A stretch of DNA of 64,000 nucleotides from Adineta steineri (GCA_905250115.1 CAJNOI010000043.1:124001-188000); one strand, 5' to 3'. Shown: positions 35,101 to 49,717, counted from the stretch's first letter. The notes: a model not told the origin generated them from the sequence alone. A program made the numbers and translations.

Positions 35101-38100
35101 GCATTAACTATTGGACGAACATTACGTAAGTTTTGAAAATTTTTATCTGATAACATGATGAAGAAAAAAATTCATTCTTTTCAATTTTTAAAAGCTTGTG
35201 ATTGTGATCCAACTGGTTCTATCAGTACACAATGTGACCCAATAGGTGGTCAATGTGCATGTAAACCCTATGTAATGGGTACTAAATGTCATCTATGTGT
35301 ACCTGGTACTTATCATTTTTCACCAGATGGTTGTACAAAATGTAATTGTCATAATATGGGTGCATTAAATAATTTATGTAATGTTGTTAATGGTGCTTGT
35401 TATTGTCGACCAAATATATCTGGCCGAGATTGTAGTACATGTTCCCTAGGCTTTTGGAATTTTCCATCATGTCAACGATGTGAATGTAATGGTCATAGTG
35501 ATCTATGTGAACCAGATACTGGTAAATGTATTGATTGTCGAGACTCAACTGGTGGTGATCATTGTGAAAAATGTGCCGATGGATATTATGGTGATGCTAG
35601 ATTAGGTTCAACACAAGTCTGTAAACCATGCATGTGTCCAGGTAATAGAAAGAAATCTTATAAAAAAAAAAGAATTTTAAATATTTTTTTCTGAATAAAT
35701 AGGAGGTCCTGGTTCAACACAACAATTTGGTGATTCATGTGTACATGATCCATATACTCAACAAGTTGTCTGTCGATGTCGTCCAGGTTATACTGGTCCA
35801 CGATGTTCACAATGTGCAATAGCTTATTATGGTTCACCAACAGAACAAGGTGGTCAATGTCAACCATGTTCATGTAATAATAATATTAATGTTGATGATC
35901 CTGAATCATGTGATCGTCGTACTGGTTTATGTCTTAAATGTTTATATAATACAGGTGGTCCTAATTGTGAAACATGTCGAGCAGGTTTTTATGGTGATGC
36001 ACTTGGTCCAGATAAATGTATTGCATGTGATTGTGGTATTGGTGGTGTACAAGATCAAATATGTAATAGTCGAACAGGTGCATGCATATGTAAAGAATAT
36101 GTTGAAGATACAAAAACTGGTCGTCGTTGTTCACAATGTGTCGATGGTTATTGGGGTTTAGGTCGTGGTTATTGTTCAGATTGTAAATGTAATCCAGATG
36201 GAAGTGAATCATCCGTATGTGATAAATTTACAGGACAATGTCGTTGTAAACCAAATCGTGGTGGATTACGATGTGATCAATGTCCACCAGGTACATATGG
36301 CGATCCAAATGCATGTCAACCATGTCAATGTTCAAATGATGGTGCAATTAGTTCAGAATGTGATTCACAAACAGGTCAATGTACATGTAAACCAGGTGTT
36401 ACAGGTCAATTATGTGATCGTTGTGCTCGTGCTAAATACGGTGTTGTTCCTTATTGTTCAACATGTGGTGCATGTTTTACAAATTGGGATACAATTATTA
36501 ATCGTGTAACTGATCAAGTTCAATTATCTATTAATCGTCTTAATTCAGTTGAAATTCGACAACTTGAATCGATAACAAATGGTTATTTATTTGAACAAGT
36601 TGATTCATTACTTGATCAAGCACAAATATCTCTTGGATTAAAATATAATTCCAATGAACTTGATCCATATCGTTATAAATATCAAACAATAATCGATCGA
36701 ATTAATCGTCTTACATCATTATTAACTGATGAATTTCAACCGGAATTTCTTAATCAAACAAAACGTTTTCGTTTTGAAGAAGATTTATCACATATAACAA
36801 ATGTTATTAGTGATACATATAAATTAATTGATTTTTATAAGAAACAATTTAATGGTGCTAAACATGCTGATTTACAATCAGCTGGTATAAGTGCACAAAC
36901 AATTGAACAAGAATTAATTGATATTAAAAATCACTTAATACAATTAAAAGATTTAAGTTTTCAACAACAAACAAGAGTATCAAAATTAAATGAAAGTATA
37001 ATGGCAAATAATGAAGAACATCGATTAAAAACTCAACAAACACAAGAACAATTAAAAAATTTTATACAAACTTATGATGATCTTAATGAAAAATATGTTA
37101 ATAAAGTAAATAAAATTTCAATTCTTTTATTTATTTATTATCATCTCTCATTTTTAATTTAGGGAAATGTTAGTGAAATTGTTTGTGGTTCACGTGGTAT
37201 ACAAAATAATCAATGTTCAATATGTGGTGGTGAAGGATGTTCTTCAACGTGTGCAAATTCATCATCACAATGTTCATCAAGTATTCATGGACAATTAAAT
37301 GAATTAATTCAAACAATAAATTCCACTGAAAATGAACTTTTAATAAAACAAAATGAAACAAATCTTATTTATCAACATCAATATACAATTGAAAAAGATA
37401 TAACGGAAATTTTAAATAAAATTTTACTTGAACAACAAAAATTTTTAACATTTAATATAACATTAAATCAAACAAGTTCAAATATTGATTTAATTCAACA
37501 GCAAATAACAAATTTAACAGATATTTTACATGATAGAAAACCAGCTGATATTAGAGAATTAATTGATCGAATATTAACAAAGAAAATATCATTAACATCA
37601 GATAATTTAGAAGAAAGTATTCGAGATATTCGTACATTAGTTGAACAAGCTCAAATAAGTAGTCAAACAGGAAATGAATTAGAAAAAATTCGTGATGCAA
37701 CACATAAATTAAATCGAGCAAAAGGTATTGAAGATGCTCTATCACCTTATGTTAGGTAAGAAAATTTATTTTATATTATTGTTATTTATCAAGAGAGAAT
37801 TAATAAGATTCCGCATGTTGTGCACGAGATAAAAAAAATCATAAAACGTGATTAAGATCTCCATCGAACATATGATTATTACTAGAAATAAAAGTTTATT
37901 TTTCGTGCTTAGTTTAATTGTTATACTTATTTTGTTGTTTCTATCATATCTTTATACTTTTATTCTTTATCGAGTTATATAATATGAATATTTTATCTCG
38001 TGTACAAATCACGTGTATGCACATTACTTAATAGATATCTAGCTGTGCGTCACTTTCCGTGCATAAAATTCATAGATCCAGGGCTCAGACGCACTACAAG

Positions 38101-40542
38101 TTCATACAGTATATATCTGATCCAATGACTGCACTCGTAAACAAAGCATGACGTGTGATACAGACATGGAACCGGTCCGGCAAACCGGTACCGGACCGGC
38201 CGGTTTGCCGGTCACCGGTGCAGCCCGGGTCAACTTTTCAGACCGGCCGGTTTTTACCGGTATTTACCGGTTTTTTTCCATTTTTAGAGGATACTGCATA
38301 ATTGTTTTTTACATGATATACACTAAAATTGATAAAAATATCATGTTGATAGTTAGAAATCTAAGTGTGAGAAGTGGGAAAGACAGTATATGATATTATT
38401 TCTACATAATTTTTACATCTCAACACAATTTTAAAAGTTGAATTTCGAAGTTTTTGCTTGATATTTTCCAGACAATAAGTGTCTGTACATTTGAATTTCA
38501 TGCTATAGCTTTATATTAAACTGATGAACAAAAAGACTTTGTGTTTCAACACACATCTTTATATTTATTGAATAATTGACATTTTCTTATTGCTTATATT
38601 GTTTATCTCTGTTGAATTATGGATATCTAGTCTGTCTGTAGTTTCTTATTACTTATGTGTAGTGTTTCTTATTATGTGGTTTTTATGACAACCATTATAT
38701 TTATTTGATCTGAGTATTTTTTAACTCTCCCTTTTGTATTCGATCGTTGTATTTAACGACATTTTGACACATATTTTCTTCCTTATCAGATTACTACAAA
38801 AATATTTATGAAATTGATTTACAAATCAGTAATAGGTTTAGATGCTTAATTTAAGTGCCGAAATGACTTTTCTTTTATTGTCATTTTTTTCTTTAACTAT
38901 TACTTAACGAATAAGAAATCATAATAAAATTGTAATAAATGAGAGAATTGCAACTATTATTTCTTAACTACTTCAGTTTTTGGAAATACTTTGCCTAAAA
39001 ATGTTTGAGAATTTTTACGGCTGATGTCTTTTTCTTGGAGTTCTACTAATCATATGTTATTATCATTTATACTCGACAGTGATTTACGCCAGATGATAGC
39101 ACTCATTCTTATTAATACCATAATATCTAACTCCACAATATAACGTATGCTATTCTGTTATATCTGACTGAAAATTCTTTTTTTGCATATTAATAAGTAT
39201 ATTGAACTTATACAGTATTAGTTGAGTTTGTATACGTTAAATCTGGAATAATACATATATATATTAAATTTTATCCATCAGATTATGCCGTAAAAATTAC
39301 CGGTTTTTACCGGTCCAGTTACAAATATAGACCGGCCGGTAACCGGCCGGTCCGGTCCGGGCGACCATGTCAGACCGGCCGGTCCAGTCCGGGTCGAGAA
39401 AACTTGACCGGTTCCAAGTCTGGTGTGATATAAGTTAAGTTCGAAAAAAGAAATAAGTTGATTTATGTAAAGAATAACCTAACGCCCTCGATAAATGCAC
39501 TTAATTTACGTCCTTATTTCGTACGAAATGTGGTACATAGACCTTATCGATTCGTTTCTACACCACGGTGATCGAGAATACAAAAGTATGCTTTGTATGA
39601 AAAATAAAATAAAATGTAACCTCATTAATAGGAAAACTTCTTGGAAAATTTGTCAGAAATAAGAATGATATCCGTTTGATAACGAAACGAAGCAAATAAT
39701 TATACAGAAAATTTCTTATAATATTATATTTTCAAATAGACTTTATGATGCACAAGAAAATGGCATAGAAATACTTGATAATCTTGTTGATAAACTAGAT
39801 AATGAAACAACTGAATTAAAACGTTTAGCAAGTGGAACAAATCGTCGTATTGATGAACTTAAAACAGCTGTTATACAAGTAAAATCTATAATTTTTCTTT
39901 GTTCATTTTCATATATATATATATATATATATCTATTCTTATAGACATCAGATTTACTTGATAAATCTGAACAGAATCTAAATGCTACAAGTGAACGTTT
40001 ATTACAAATACAAGCAGTTGAACAAACTCTTAATTCAAGTATTCGAAATTCAATTGAAGTTATTGCTATTGAAACTGAGCGAAATATGGACGACTTTCTT
40101 CCAAAATATTTAGAAGACTTAACAACAGTATATATAAATGAAGAATATTGTTATTCATATAAAATATTCTTTTATTTTAATAGGATTTAACAAAGTTAAA
40201 TGCACATTTTGTAAATTATACACGAGATAAACAAGATTTACCAGCTGAAACTCGTTCAACTGCTGTTCGTGTACGAACATTAGATACAAATATGAAAGCA
40301 TTACAACAGCAAATTACGGAATATAGTTCGAGACTAAATAGTAAGAGATTATTTTAAAAATAAATCATATCATATTATATAATTTTCTATTTTTAGATGC
40401 ATTAAAATCATATGAAACAAGTCGTGAAACAATGCCAACTGTTCAACGTTTTGAACAATTACGTGATACAGCACGTAATACACGTGATTTAATTAAACAA
40501 CGAGCTACTCATTATATTGATTGTTATCGAGTAGAACGATAA
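32141..40542 (+). CDS. LAMB: Laminin beta chain
   Basis: Eighteen exons keep one frame and give 1825 aa, close to human LAMB1. They are 32141-32228, 32290-32927, 32990-33268, 33328-33637, 33698-33877, 33926-34032, 34095-34316, 34368-34523, 34583-34700, 34754-34881, 34942-35125, 35195-35641, 35703-37105, 37163-37755, 39740-39878, 39945-40127, 40184-40340 and 40397-40542. The order is: signal peptide/anchor ([15 protein letters not shown]), laminin N-terminal polymerisation domain (exons 2-3), EGF-like LE repeats, a laminin IV/LF-type domain (exons 7-11), a second LE array in exons 12-13, then coiled coil interrupted by the beta-knob ([13 protein letters not shown]), ending in DCYRVER with a cysteine near the C-terminus for linkage to gamma. 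Laminins are basement-membrane trimers. Intron 14 (37756-39739) is unusually long because it holds a transposon. Confidence 0.95.
38161..39422. mobile_element. Non-autonomous hAT-like transposon in a laminin intron
   Basis: The 1262-bp element is bounded by an 8-bp direct duplication, GTGTGATA at 38153-38160 and 39423-39430. Its ends are inverted (CAGACATGGAACCGGT at the left; CAGACTTGGAACCGGT when the right end is read on the minus strand). About 100-130 bp at each end are packed with ACCGG/CCGGCCGG motifs, as in subterminal transposase-binding repeats. An 8-bp target duplication with CAG-starting ends is typical of the hAT superfamily. The inside is AT-rich with no transposase frame, so it would need a helper in trans. 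Confidence 0.9.
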
Positions 40543-43500
40543 ACTATTGTCATATGTGTTTTTTTTTCTTTTCCGCTTTTCCTTTTTTTTTTTTAAATAA
40601 ATTGTCAACTTTAGTTAAACGATAAATTAGGTTTTTTTTGTAAATAAAATTCTTCATGATTTCTAAATTCTACTAGTGAAACTTATTTTATGTGCAAAAT
40701 GGGTTAAGGTATTAGTAGTTCTTAGATAATTCTATTTAATAGAGAAAAAAAACAACATCCTTACATTTTTTTTCTTCTAAAATAAATATTTATTTGTCTG
40801 TGTTTTTAATGGAAGGTCTTTTTTCGATTGTTGAAAATCGATCCACGAATTAAAAAGAAAAATATAACTATAAATGTTATTTATTTTATATGAGTATCAA
40901 TCTTGATGGTATGCAATAGTTGTTGGACGTCAAGTTCGTGTTTCTTATGAGTGTCTATTTTCTTGCTCAACTTGTAAATGAAATTGTCAATAGAAATATT
41001 AAATATCTAATTAACTTGTTTAATATACTATGAAATAAAACAAATAACGCTCGTTCGAGGCCTCGCTTAGCTCTTTCTCGTGGAAATGAATTTTCTTTAC
41101 ATTTACTGGAAAAACAATTAAAAAGTGTGAAAAATCGGTTTTCGACGTTTTTTTCGCCTTTATCCGCCCTCATCATGATCACCCATAGACCTCAGATTCG
41201 AAGTTTCCGCATCGAAATACCTCTAGAAATGTCTTTTCCGGAAAATTGGTCTTCGATGTTTTTTTGACCTTGCGAACAGACAAGCAATTAATCAGACAGT
41301 TTATGTTGACAGGACTCTTCTCTACGAGAAAGCGAATATTTGTCCAATCAAAAAATATAATCATACTTGTAAAGTTTTTAGTGCACAATTTTTTTTGATT
41401 TTGAACAAGATTAATCCGAGTTTTTTTATTCAGTACGTGATCAAATAAAAGAGATTAAGATTTCAGGTACTTTATAGTTTTTTCTAAAGAAAAGTTAATA
41501 ATAAATTTATTTCTTATTGTATAAAAATGGAATAGAGTTATCAATAGAAATTTACATTCAACCATAAATCCTCATCTAGGTAGATTCGCAGTTCTTTATC
41601 GTTTAAATGAGAGAAATATTATTCTATTCGAATGGATAAATGTAGCCATGCACGAATCGACATTAAATATATTTATATATAACAGTTTTCATCGCAAAAT
41701 TTTCTTGTTCACCATACATAGAAAGATCAAATATGGTAGTAAAAAATAATAAGTATAGATTTACTCAAGTACCACTTGAGCTTCTAAAGTACAGCAACCA
41801 GTTTCTATCGATTACTATTAATATGCTAAAAAATAATTGACATATTTTTTCATATAATAAAAAAATAGAGAAATTCTTTGTCGATCAAAATAAGTAAGTT
41901 AACTTTTTTTTAAATGGTTATTTTTACATACAGGTAAGGTAGAATTCTGAATGATGTTTAGATAATATGTATACTATCGAATATGAATTTCTTGAAATAT
42001 AATATTCAATTTTTTATTCCATTACCTATTTGTTATCAATTCATAGTATAAATAGTAAGACATTCTTTTCAAAAATAGTCAAAATATTGTCAGGTATATG
42101 TGTCGCTAGTTATCGATATTATATTACATAATCATACAACAAACTATTTGTTTTTATTGGCATAGATTTTCTTTAACAATTCTAATAGATATATTCATAT
42201 AAATATTAGTCATCGATAGTCATTTCGTATTAAAATATAGAATAAAATAAAATAAAAAATATTTATCTTTTTGATTGTTTGACGTTACTCGTTGTCCATT
42301 GAAGCCAATCATTATTTAGTAAAATAAACGTTCTCTATTAGTTTGTTTTCGTCTGTCAGTATATAAAAAAAATTATATATTATAGTTACACTCGACAAGG
42401 TTAGGCGATTTTCTTTTTTATTTTCTTGTTTATTGTTTATATGTACTAATTATTCAATAATCGCTTTATCTGTAATATTTTCGACGGCATTTCTTCCTTT
42501 TATTCAGATAATATATACCAAATAAGAGATATTAAAACAACAAAATATCATATCAATTATTAATCTCAATTGATTAACAGAACAGAGAATTCGTTTTGTA
42601 AGTATATAGATTTTTATTATTATTATTTATCTAATAATTAACAAGAACGACAGAGGGAGAAATCATATTTCACATCATGGTGTGATCATAATATAAGAAC
42701 AAAAAAAACGGATTTTTTCTTTTCTTTTTTTCTTTATACCATAACGACTATTTTCTCGTTGCTTTTCCTTATGGACCATTTTTTTATGTCACAGAAAGAA
42801 ACAAAAAAAAGGAAGAATATAAGTAGTCTACACTTTTGTTTATTTGGAATATAATAAAGAAAGTTTGTATACATACAATCAATTTAGTAGAGTATGTTAT
42901 CTGATATTATAAAAATATTTCAAAAAAATGCATTAAAAAAAAATTCTGTAATAAATTATAATTAGTATTTCAAGTGCATTTTTATTACAACAAAGCGATT
43001 ATAGTGCATGATGACCTAGACTTACGTACGAATATGTCGTACTTTTTTGTTCTTTATTCTATGAGTAACATATTTCGAGCATGATATATTTTCGTAAAAA
43101 AAATATTCTGAGAAATCTAGACATAAATCAGTTTTTTGTTGTTAGGAATCTATTTTGAATATTATATTTAATGAAAATTACTTCTGGTCTATGTTATGTG
43201 ATGAAGTTGATATTGATTGTTTTGAAATTCTATAATACATAATTAATGATTTGTATAGAACACTATCTAGATAATGAAATTTTATAATATATATTAGAAG
43301 TTATTTTTTGTTAATTATCGAAATTTATTCTTGTAATTATATAATATAATTGATAAAAATAGCATTTCTACGGCTGGTACACTTCTTTGAAAAATTCTAT
43401 ATATATCAAGCCATTCAATGAAACATTAAATGTTAAAGAACCATAAAAAAGAATGCACTTTTTCTCTATATAATTATAGAACATAATGTTATGTAGCCTG

Positions 43501-44755
43501 AAAGAAATACTCGAAAAGCATATATTTATGGCGATATAATCTATGTAATGTCTACGTTATCTGTATTTTGTGCTAATTATTCATTTAAGATATGCCTTGT
43601 GATTTTTCAGTTTTTTTTCTATTTATCTCGAGACATAGAGACATATTTACAAATGATATATGACAAAACAGCCATGAAGATTAATGACAGATAATTTCGA
43701 AGGCATTTATATATATATATAAGTTCGATTAGGTTTAGTTTTTATTTTAAACATTCTTAAGAAGATAAAACAAATTGCCACTATTTTGCACAATAGAGTC
43801 TTAGCTATTGATCGAATGATCAAAGGTGAAGTATTTTAGGTAAAAATAAACATTAGTATTCATAAAAAGAAGAAAAAAAAAGCGTCATAAGTGACAGTTA
43901 ATGTATATACATAATGGTTAAAAAAATGGGTATTTTTCTCTCTCTCTTTCCCTTATATTCTTACCTGATAAGCGCTCATATATGTATGGTCTCTTTTTCA
44001 TGACAGAGTAGAACAAAAACAAATGGCGTACCTACGCATTCTAATAACCTTCGCTGTTTGTTTTCTTTTTTTTATGTGTTCTTTCGCCCTACTAATTATA
44101 TAAGTTTTTATATGAATGTAGCAGTTTCTATTATTTTTGTTCGCATATTCTTATGAAACGCGACTTGATAAATATGTCTATCACGAATAGAAATATTCTT
44201 GGAATGAACTATAATGAGTAATAGCTTATCTATTTTATTTAAACCTCGATACGTCAAATATCTTAAGTTATAATCTATTATAGAATTTATTCGAATCAAA
44301 TATAATTTCATCTCTATTTACTATTTGATGATATCATAGTATTCATATTTTTACGATTAATTATTCTATATCACCATATCAAATCTTTCATGTTATCATA
44401 AAAAAAAATAATAAACGATGATAGAACTAAATACCTTGAGATTTTCACATTATAATTTATCTTTCTTTGCTCATTTGTCGTTCTTTGTCTGAGTACTTTT
44501 CTATTTCTATTTTTTGTTTTTCTTTCTCTTCTTTTTTTTCTCTGTGACTAGAAACATATCACTTCATTCCATTCTTTTCATTTTCTTCAATCTTCTCGTT
44601 CTTATCTATTTATAAATTTATTATTTTGATTCAATAAAAAAAAAACATTAAAACATTGACTTCATTATTTCAAATACGTTAGACTCAAATATTATAATTA
44701 TTATCGTTTATATTATACAATTATCTATTTAAATATCAGTTCGTTTTAATAAATA
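40543..44755. other. Long intergenic stretch before the nuclear receptor
   Basis: An AATAAA lies shortly after the laminin stop. From about 40.9 to 41.4 kb the sequence is richer in G+C. It holds two diverged copies of a motif (AAATCGGTTTTCGACGTTTT near 41134 and AAATTGGTCTTCGATGTTTT near 41243). The rest is AT-rich with no recognisable exon. It may include 5' UTR exons and the promoter of the receptor gene. Confidence 0.45.
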
Positions 44756-47700
44756 ATGTATATGCCATTTCCAGTACCTATTCTTAATCATCCTTGTCAA
44801 TCATCATTACCTAATGGTTTGTCTAGAATAAGGTGCGATCATTTCAGCAATGTATATATCACTAGATTTTGTTTTATATTCTTCATAGAATACAATGATA
44901 ATATATTGTAATTAAATTAATTTTAAAAAATACCCTTTTTCTTTTTTATTAGTAATTATTATCCAACATTAAAACGTCGTTCGCATGATAATGAAGAAAT
45001 TGTAGGAAATAAATTATCGAACAATATAGAAAATCAACGAAAACGACGTTCATTTAATTCAATATCATTTGAGCCAAGATTTCAAATGCAACAAACTACA
45101 GTGAATGATTTAGCTATTGGTGTACCTAGTAAATTATGTAGTGTATGTGGTGATATAAGTACCGGTAAATAATATTATTCAATAAAAAACAATTATCAAT
45201 TATCTGCAATTATTGCTCTTTTAAGGAATTCATTTTGGTGGTAATAGTTGTGAAAGTTGTAAAGCTTTTTTTCGTCGATCAGTTCAATGCCATCGTTATC
45301 AAAATTATAAATGTTCTGGTGAAGGTAAACTATAGACATTTTCATTTTGAGTACTTTCAAAAAAAGAAGAGGTCATCGTGACCTCTAGACTGTAATTAGT
45401 TCCATTTCCATGTTATAAATCATTTTTATACTCGAAGTATTTTATCCTTGGATTTCCTGTTAATGTAAGAAAAAAAAAATTAGAGCAATATTAGTTTTTC
45501 TCGCGCATATTAATCCTATAAATAGCATAAGATAAAAACAAAGATCGAAAGAACTTTGACATATGCTAAAAAAAGAAATTTAATTTCATTAAAAACTTGT
45601 AAACAAACTCAAATTATATTTTAGAGAATTGTCCAGTGAATATTGTAACACGTAAGGTTTGTCAATTTTGTCGTTATCAAAAATGTACAACAATTGGTAT
45701 GAAATCAAAATGGTAAGAGAAAAAAAAATAATGATGTTTTTGTTTTTTTTTGAAAATATCTAATTGGTATAATTAGGGTTTTATCGGATAAAGAACGTGA
45801 AGAAAAATATGGTGCAAGACGAAAACGTTTTCGTGAAAATCGTGCAATTGATGAAGATCCAGATATTTATAAATTTTTAACAAAAGAAGAAAAATTACTT
45901 ATTGAAGATATTGCACATGCATTATATCAATCAAGAGCGTAAGTATCTCCTTTTTCTTTTTTAATCATTATTACGGTTCTATAAACTTTTAATTTGTTAT
46001 TATTATACTCATTAGAGATAATAGAGGAAGTTCTTAAAAATTGTTTATTTCTTTTTTTTATATTTCTAGAACGTATCCATTGAGTTTTCCTAATCCATCA
46101 GCTTTATTTCAAAATCCATCAAAATCATCATCTGATAATACAAATGTGCAATCTCCACCTAGTGACAAACCTGCAAGTGGACCGGCTAATTTTCTTATTG
46201 TACCAATTCAACGTCTTGTTTTATTTGCACGAATGTTAAAAGATTTTGATTTATTTACTGAAGATGATAAAGTTTCATTACTTAAAGGTTCAGCTATTGA
46301 TATAATGGTCTGTTCCTCAAATACATTATTTGATCCCAAAACACATACATTTACAAATTATTTATCACGTGATCAACGTGCGTTAATGGATGAACAAATT
46401 TTACCACTTGATCCATTACTTATTAAATTATGGGGTGAAGAAATATTTACTCGTACACGAAGTTATTTAATATCAATGTGTAATTTACGTGTTGATGAAG
46501 TAACATCAACATTATTAGTACCAGTTATTTTATTTTCACCAGATCGTTTAAATATCAAAGATATTGATTTAGTTAAACGTTTACAAGAAAAATATGCAAC
46601 AATATTACGTAAATATATGAATTGGCGTTATGGTGTTGAACATGCTGACAAAATTTATCCTAAACTTTTACTTCAAATTATTAGTATTCGCTCATTAAGT
46701 TTAGCACATGGTGAAATTATTCAAAAATTTATTGCAACATCAGATGTTAATCCACTTGTACAAGAAATTACTATTAAACCGGAATTATTTGATCGATCAA
46801 CAACAGAAAAAATGGGTAAAAGAAAAACGAATCTAAAAAATATTAATTACGATCTTTGTATTTTATTTTTAGATTCATTATCATTATCATCATCTCCATC
46901 GGATACAGACATGTTAGAATTCAATAAACTTTATTCTAATGAAACTGAAAGTAATAATGGATCAGACGAAGATGATTTTGCGAAAAAGAACTCATGTCCA
47001 TCAAATGATACTATGGATTTCGATAATGATGATTTCGATGAAACAGATTTACATAATATATGGCGAAAACGACGAAAATTATCTAATGCTCCTCAATTTT
47101 CATCTACAATGCAAACAGATACAAGAACCGAACAAAATAATTCAAATAATACTCAAATGAAAAATACAAATAATTATAAAAATAATAATAAATATTCCAA
47201 CACAAATTGTTTATACATGCGACCACATGATCATCAAGTACCAACTATTTTACCCGTACAACATGGCGATGTTATGGTTATGTCAAACAGGTTAGTTAAT
47301 GAAATAATAATCAAAAACCTCTTCTTTTAATTAAAAATATTTAATCTATTTTAGTGGATTTCCCATACAGAATCAGTTTGGACAATTATCAAAAGATAAA
47401 GAATCTTTAATTTCAAGTCCTCATTCAATGCAACAATTTTATCAAACACATTCATTATCACCAAATGATCTTTCATCCTATGATTATCAGTCACAATGTA
47501 AACATTTTCATCAATAATATATTAGAAAAGAATAAAAGTTATTTTTTCTTTATTCTTTTAGTAAGTTCAGCTTATAATCCAATGCCATCACCAACATTAG
47601 GAAATGAATATGATGATCAACTTTATGAAAATTATCGTGATCATTATACAACTATGCCAACAAATTATCAACAACAACAAACCGAACAACAATTTGGTTA

Positions 47701-48035
47701 TCTTTCATTAGGTAAAACTAATTTTATTTCTTTGTTTTTTAAAAGTTTTCTTTTTTTTTTGTTTAGCAAATAACCCAAGTCCAACACCATCGGTTCATTC
47801 ATTAAATAATCCTCAATCTCAGCCAACAACAAATTTACCAACAGGAACACCACTTGATGAAAATGAACAACATCTACTTAATATTATTCAAGCTGATCCA
47901 CATAAACGTGATCTTGTACTTAATCTCTTACGACAAATGAGTCAATCATCATCTACTCAACAACAACATACAGATTCACCGACCGATCATCAATCACAGA
48001 GAAAACGTTCAAATAAAGAATCTGAGGATAAATGA
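44756..48035 (+). CDS. Nuclear receptor, HR96/DAF-12 (NR1J) type
   Basis: Exons 44756-44832, 44953-45164, 45226-45324, 45625-45712, 45777-45938, 46070-47290, 47355-47497, 47562-47711 and 47767-48035 give 806 aa. The DNA-binding domain (about 87-160) has all eight zinc cysteines and the P-box CESCKAFFRR, shared by HR96, DAF-12, NHR-8 and VDR/PXR receptors, followed by the HR96-like GMKSKWVLSD. The ligand-binding domain (about 225-410) has the signature block around FTEDDKVSLLKGSAIDIMV and ends in an activation helix (PLVQEI). A long C-terminal tail rich in Asn, Gln, Ser and Pro follows, which is unusual. In-frame 46816-46872 is probably a retained 57-nt intron, which would shorten the product to 787 aa. 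Such receptors sense lipids or xenobiotics in other animals. The ligand here is unknown. Confidence 0.9.
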
Positions 48036-49717
48036 TTATTAAACTAGAAATTTTTATCTACATTTTTGTTTCTGATCTTTGAAAAGCAAATATTTGTCTT
48101 ATTTTAGTTTTTGTTGTAAATCTAAGTCTAGTATCGATATATCCGGTGTATCAAACTTTGAATTACAATAAAGAAAAAGAAAAACACAAGTAAAAAAACA
48201 AATTTAAATATATTTTGAAAAACAAAAAAGTAAATTAGATGTTTAATTAAATGATATTATAATTATAAAAACTATTCTACCATATATTTTTGGCATTTTT
48301 TTTCTTTTTTTGCATGCGTAACAATAATGGCTTGTTTCTCATTGTTTATTCTTTTTTTGCGTTTTTATTTGTGTATTGTCTGTGGATATCATTTGTCATG
48401 CATTCAGTTTTTTCTTCTCCGTATATTCATGGCGTTTTCTTTTCCGTTGATTTCAACATATTTATATGTCAGTATGCTTTCGTCTGTATGTACTGGGGCA
48501 AAGTCAAATGATAAAGCCTATTTTTATTTTTATTCATATACTATTATCAGGTTGAAAATCTCAGCCAGATGTGAATAAAATTAAATATGAAAAGAATTAT
48601 TCACGTAAAAAATCTTCTTATTTGAAAAGAATAACCAATTATTTCCTACTAATTATATATGGAATTAATAGTAAGATTTTGTCTATGTACCACTGAATAA
48701 TCTTCTTTTCAAAGGGTAAATGTCATGTTTTAAAACATATTTATATTATAAAAAGTACTTGTAAAAGGTTGAAGTCTATATTCAGATAGAACAAAAAACA
48801 AACCTTTGTACTTTGAAATAAAAGCAAATATGATATTTAATGAATATTATTAATAGAAAAACAGCTTTATGTACGTACGATTTGAAGAAACAATCAATTG
48901 TTGTATATAGGCTTCATATGATAAAATGGATATTACTCGACAATATACAGATAAATAAAAATTATTACGATGGGCTATAAAGATAAAGGATTATTCAATA
49001 AAAGAATTTATTTAAAATATTTAGCATCGCCAAGAGCGAATGTGTTATTTTTTGTATGGGCATCAATGTACATATACTAAGTTTCCCAACTGTAAGATTT
49101 TTTTTTGATAAGTTGCTTTAGTATATACCAATGTGCTATTCCACTTGTTTTTTTAAATTATTTTTATGATTTTATGAAAATACTGTTTTTCTTTAATTGT
49201 CTACTAAATATGATTAATATTAAGAAAATTTTTCAATTGCAGTGGTAATATAATAAATTATTTTATTGAAGGATTTAATAAAATAGTTAATTATTCATAG
49301 AATTTATTTAGTAGAAGTATGATAAAAGTTATTAATCATAAAGTTTAAACAGCGAAATGTATCAGTTTGCTAAAAGGACATTGGGTGCTTGAAAACTATT
49401 GCAATATTGTCTTATTATTATTCATACAAGCATTAAGGAAATACGAATTATATGCCTTATATTAAATTAAATTTTTGTCTAATTTCACGTTATATGAACA
49501 TTCTCTATTAAAAAGTCTAAGGACGTTAAGATAAATAAAATGAAGTTAAATCGACGACTTCGATCATATAGCTAAGCCCTTCTAGAACAATAATTTTTGG
49601 AGTAAAATCACATCCCAAAAGCGACGAAACATGATCGCATCCAAAGGCGACTGAAAAAATATTTGAGACACGTTTTAATACAAGTAACTCTTATCTTTGG
49701 ATGCGCTTACTCTTTGG

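Noticed and set aside
33374-36509. Several Val/Ile/His-rich frames on both strands within the laminin exons
   Set aside because: Shadows of cysteine-rich LE repeats with their biased codons.
48290-48578. Two overlapping plus frames after the nuclear receptor
   Set aside because: Phe/Leu-rich products of T-rich DNA in two frames at once, with no homology.
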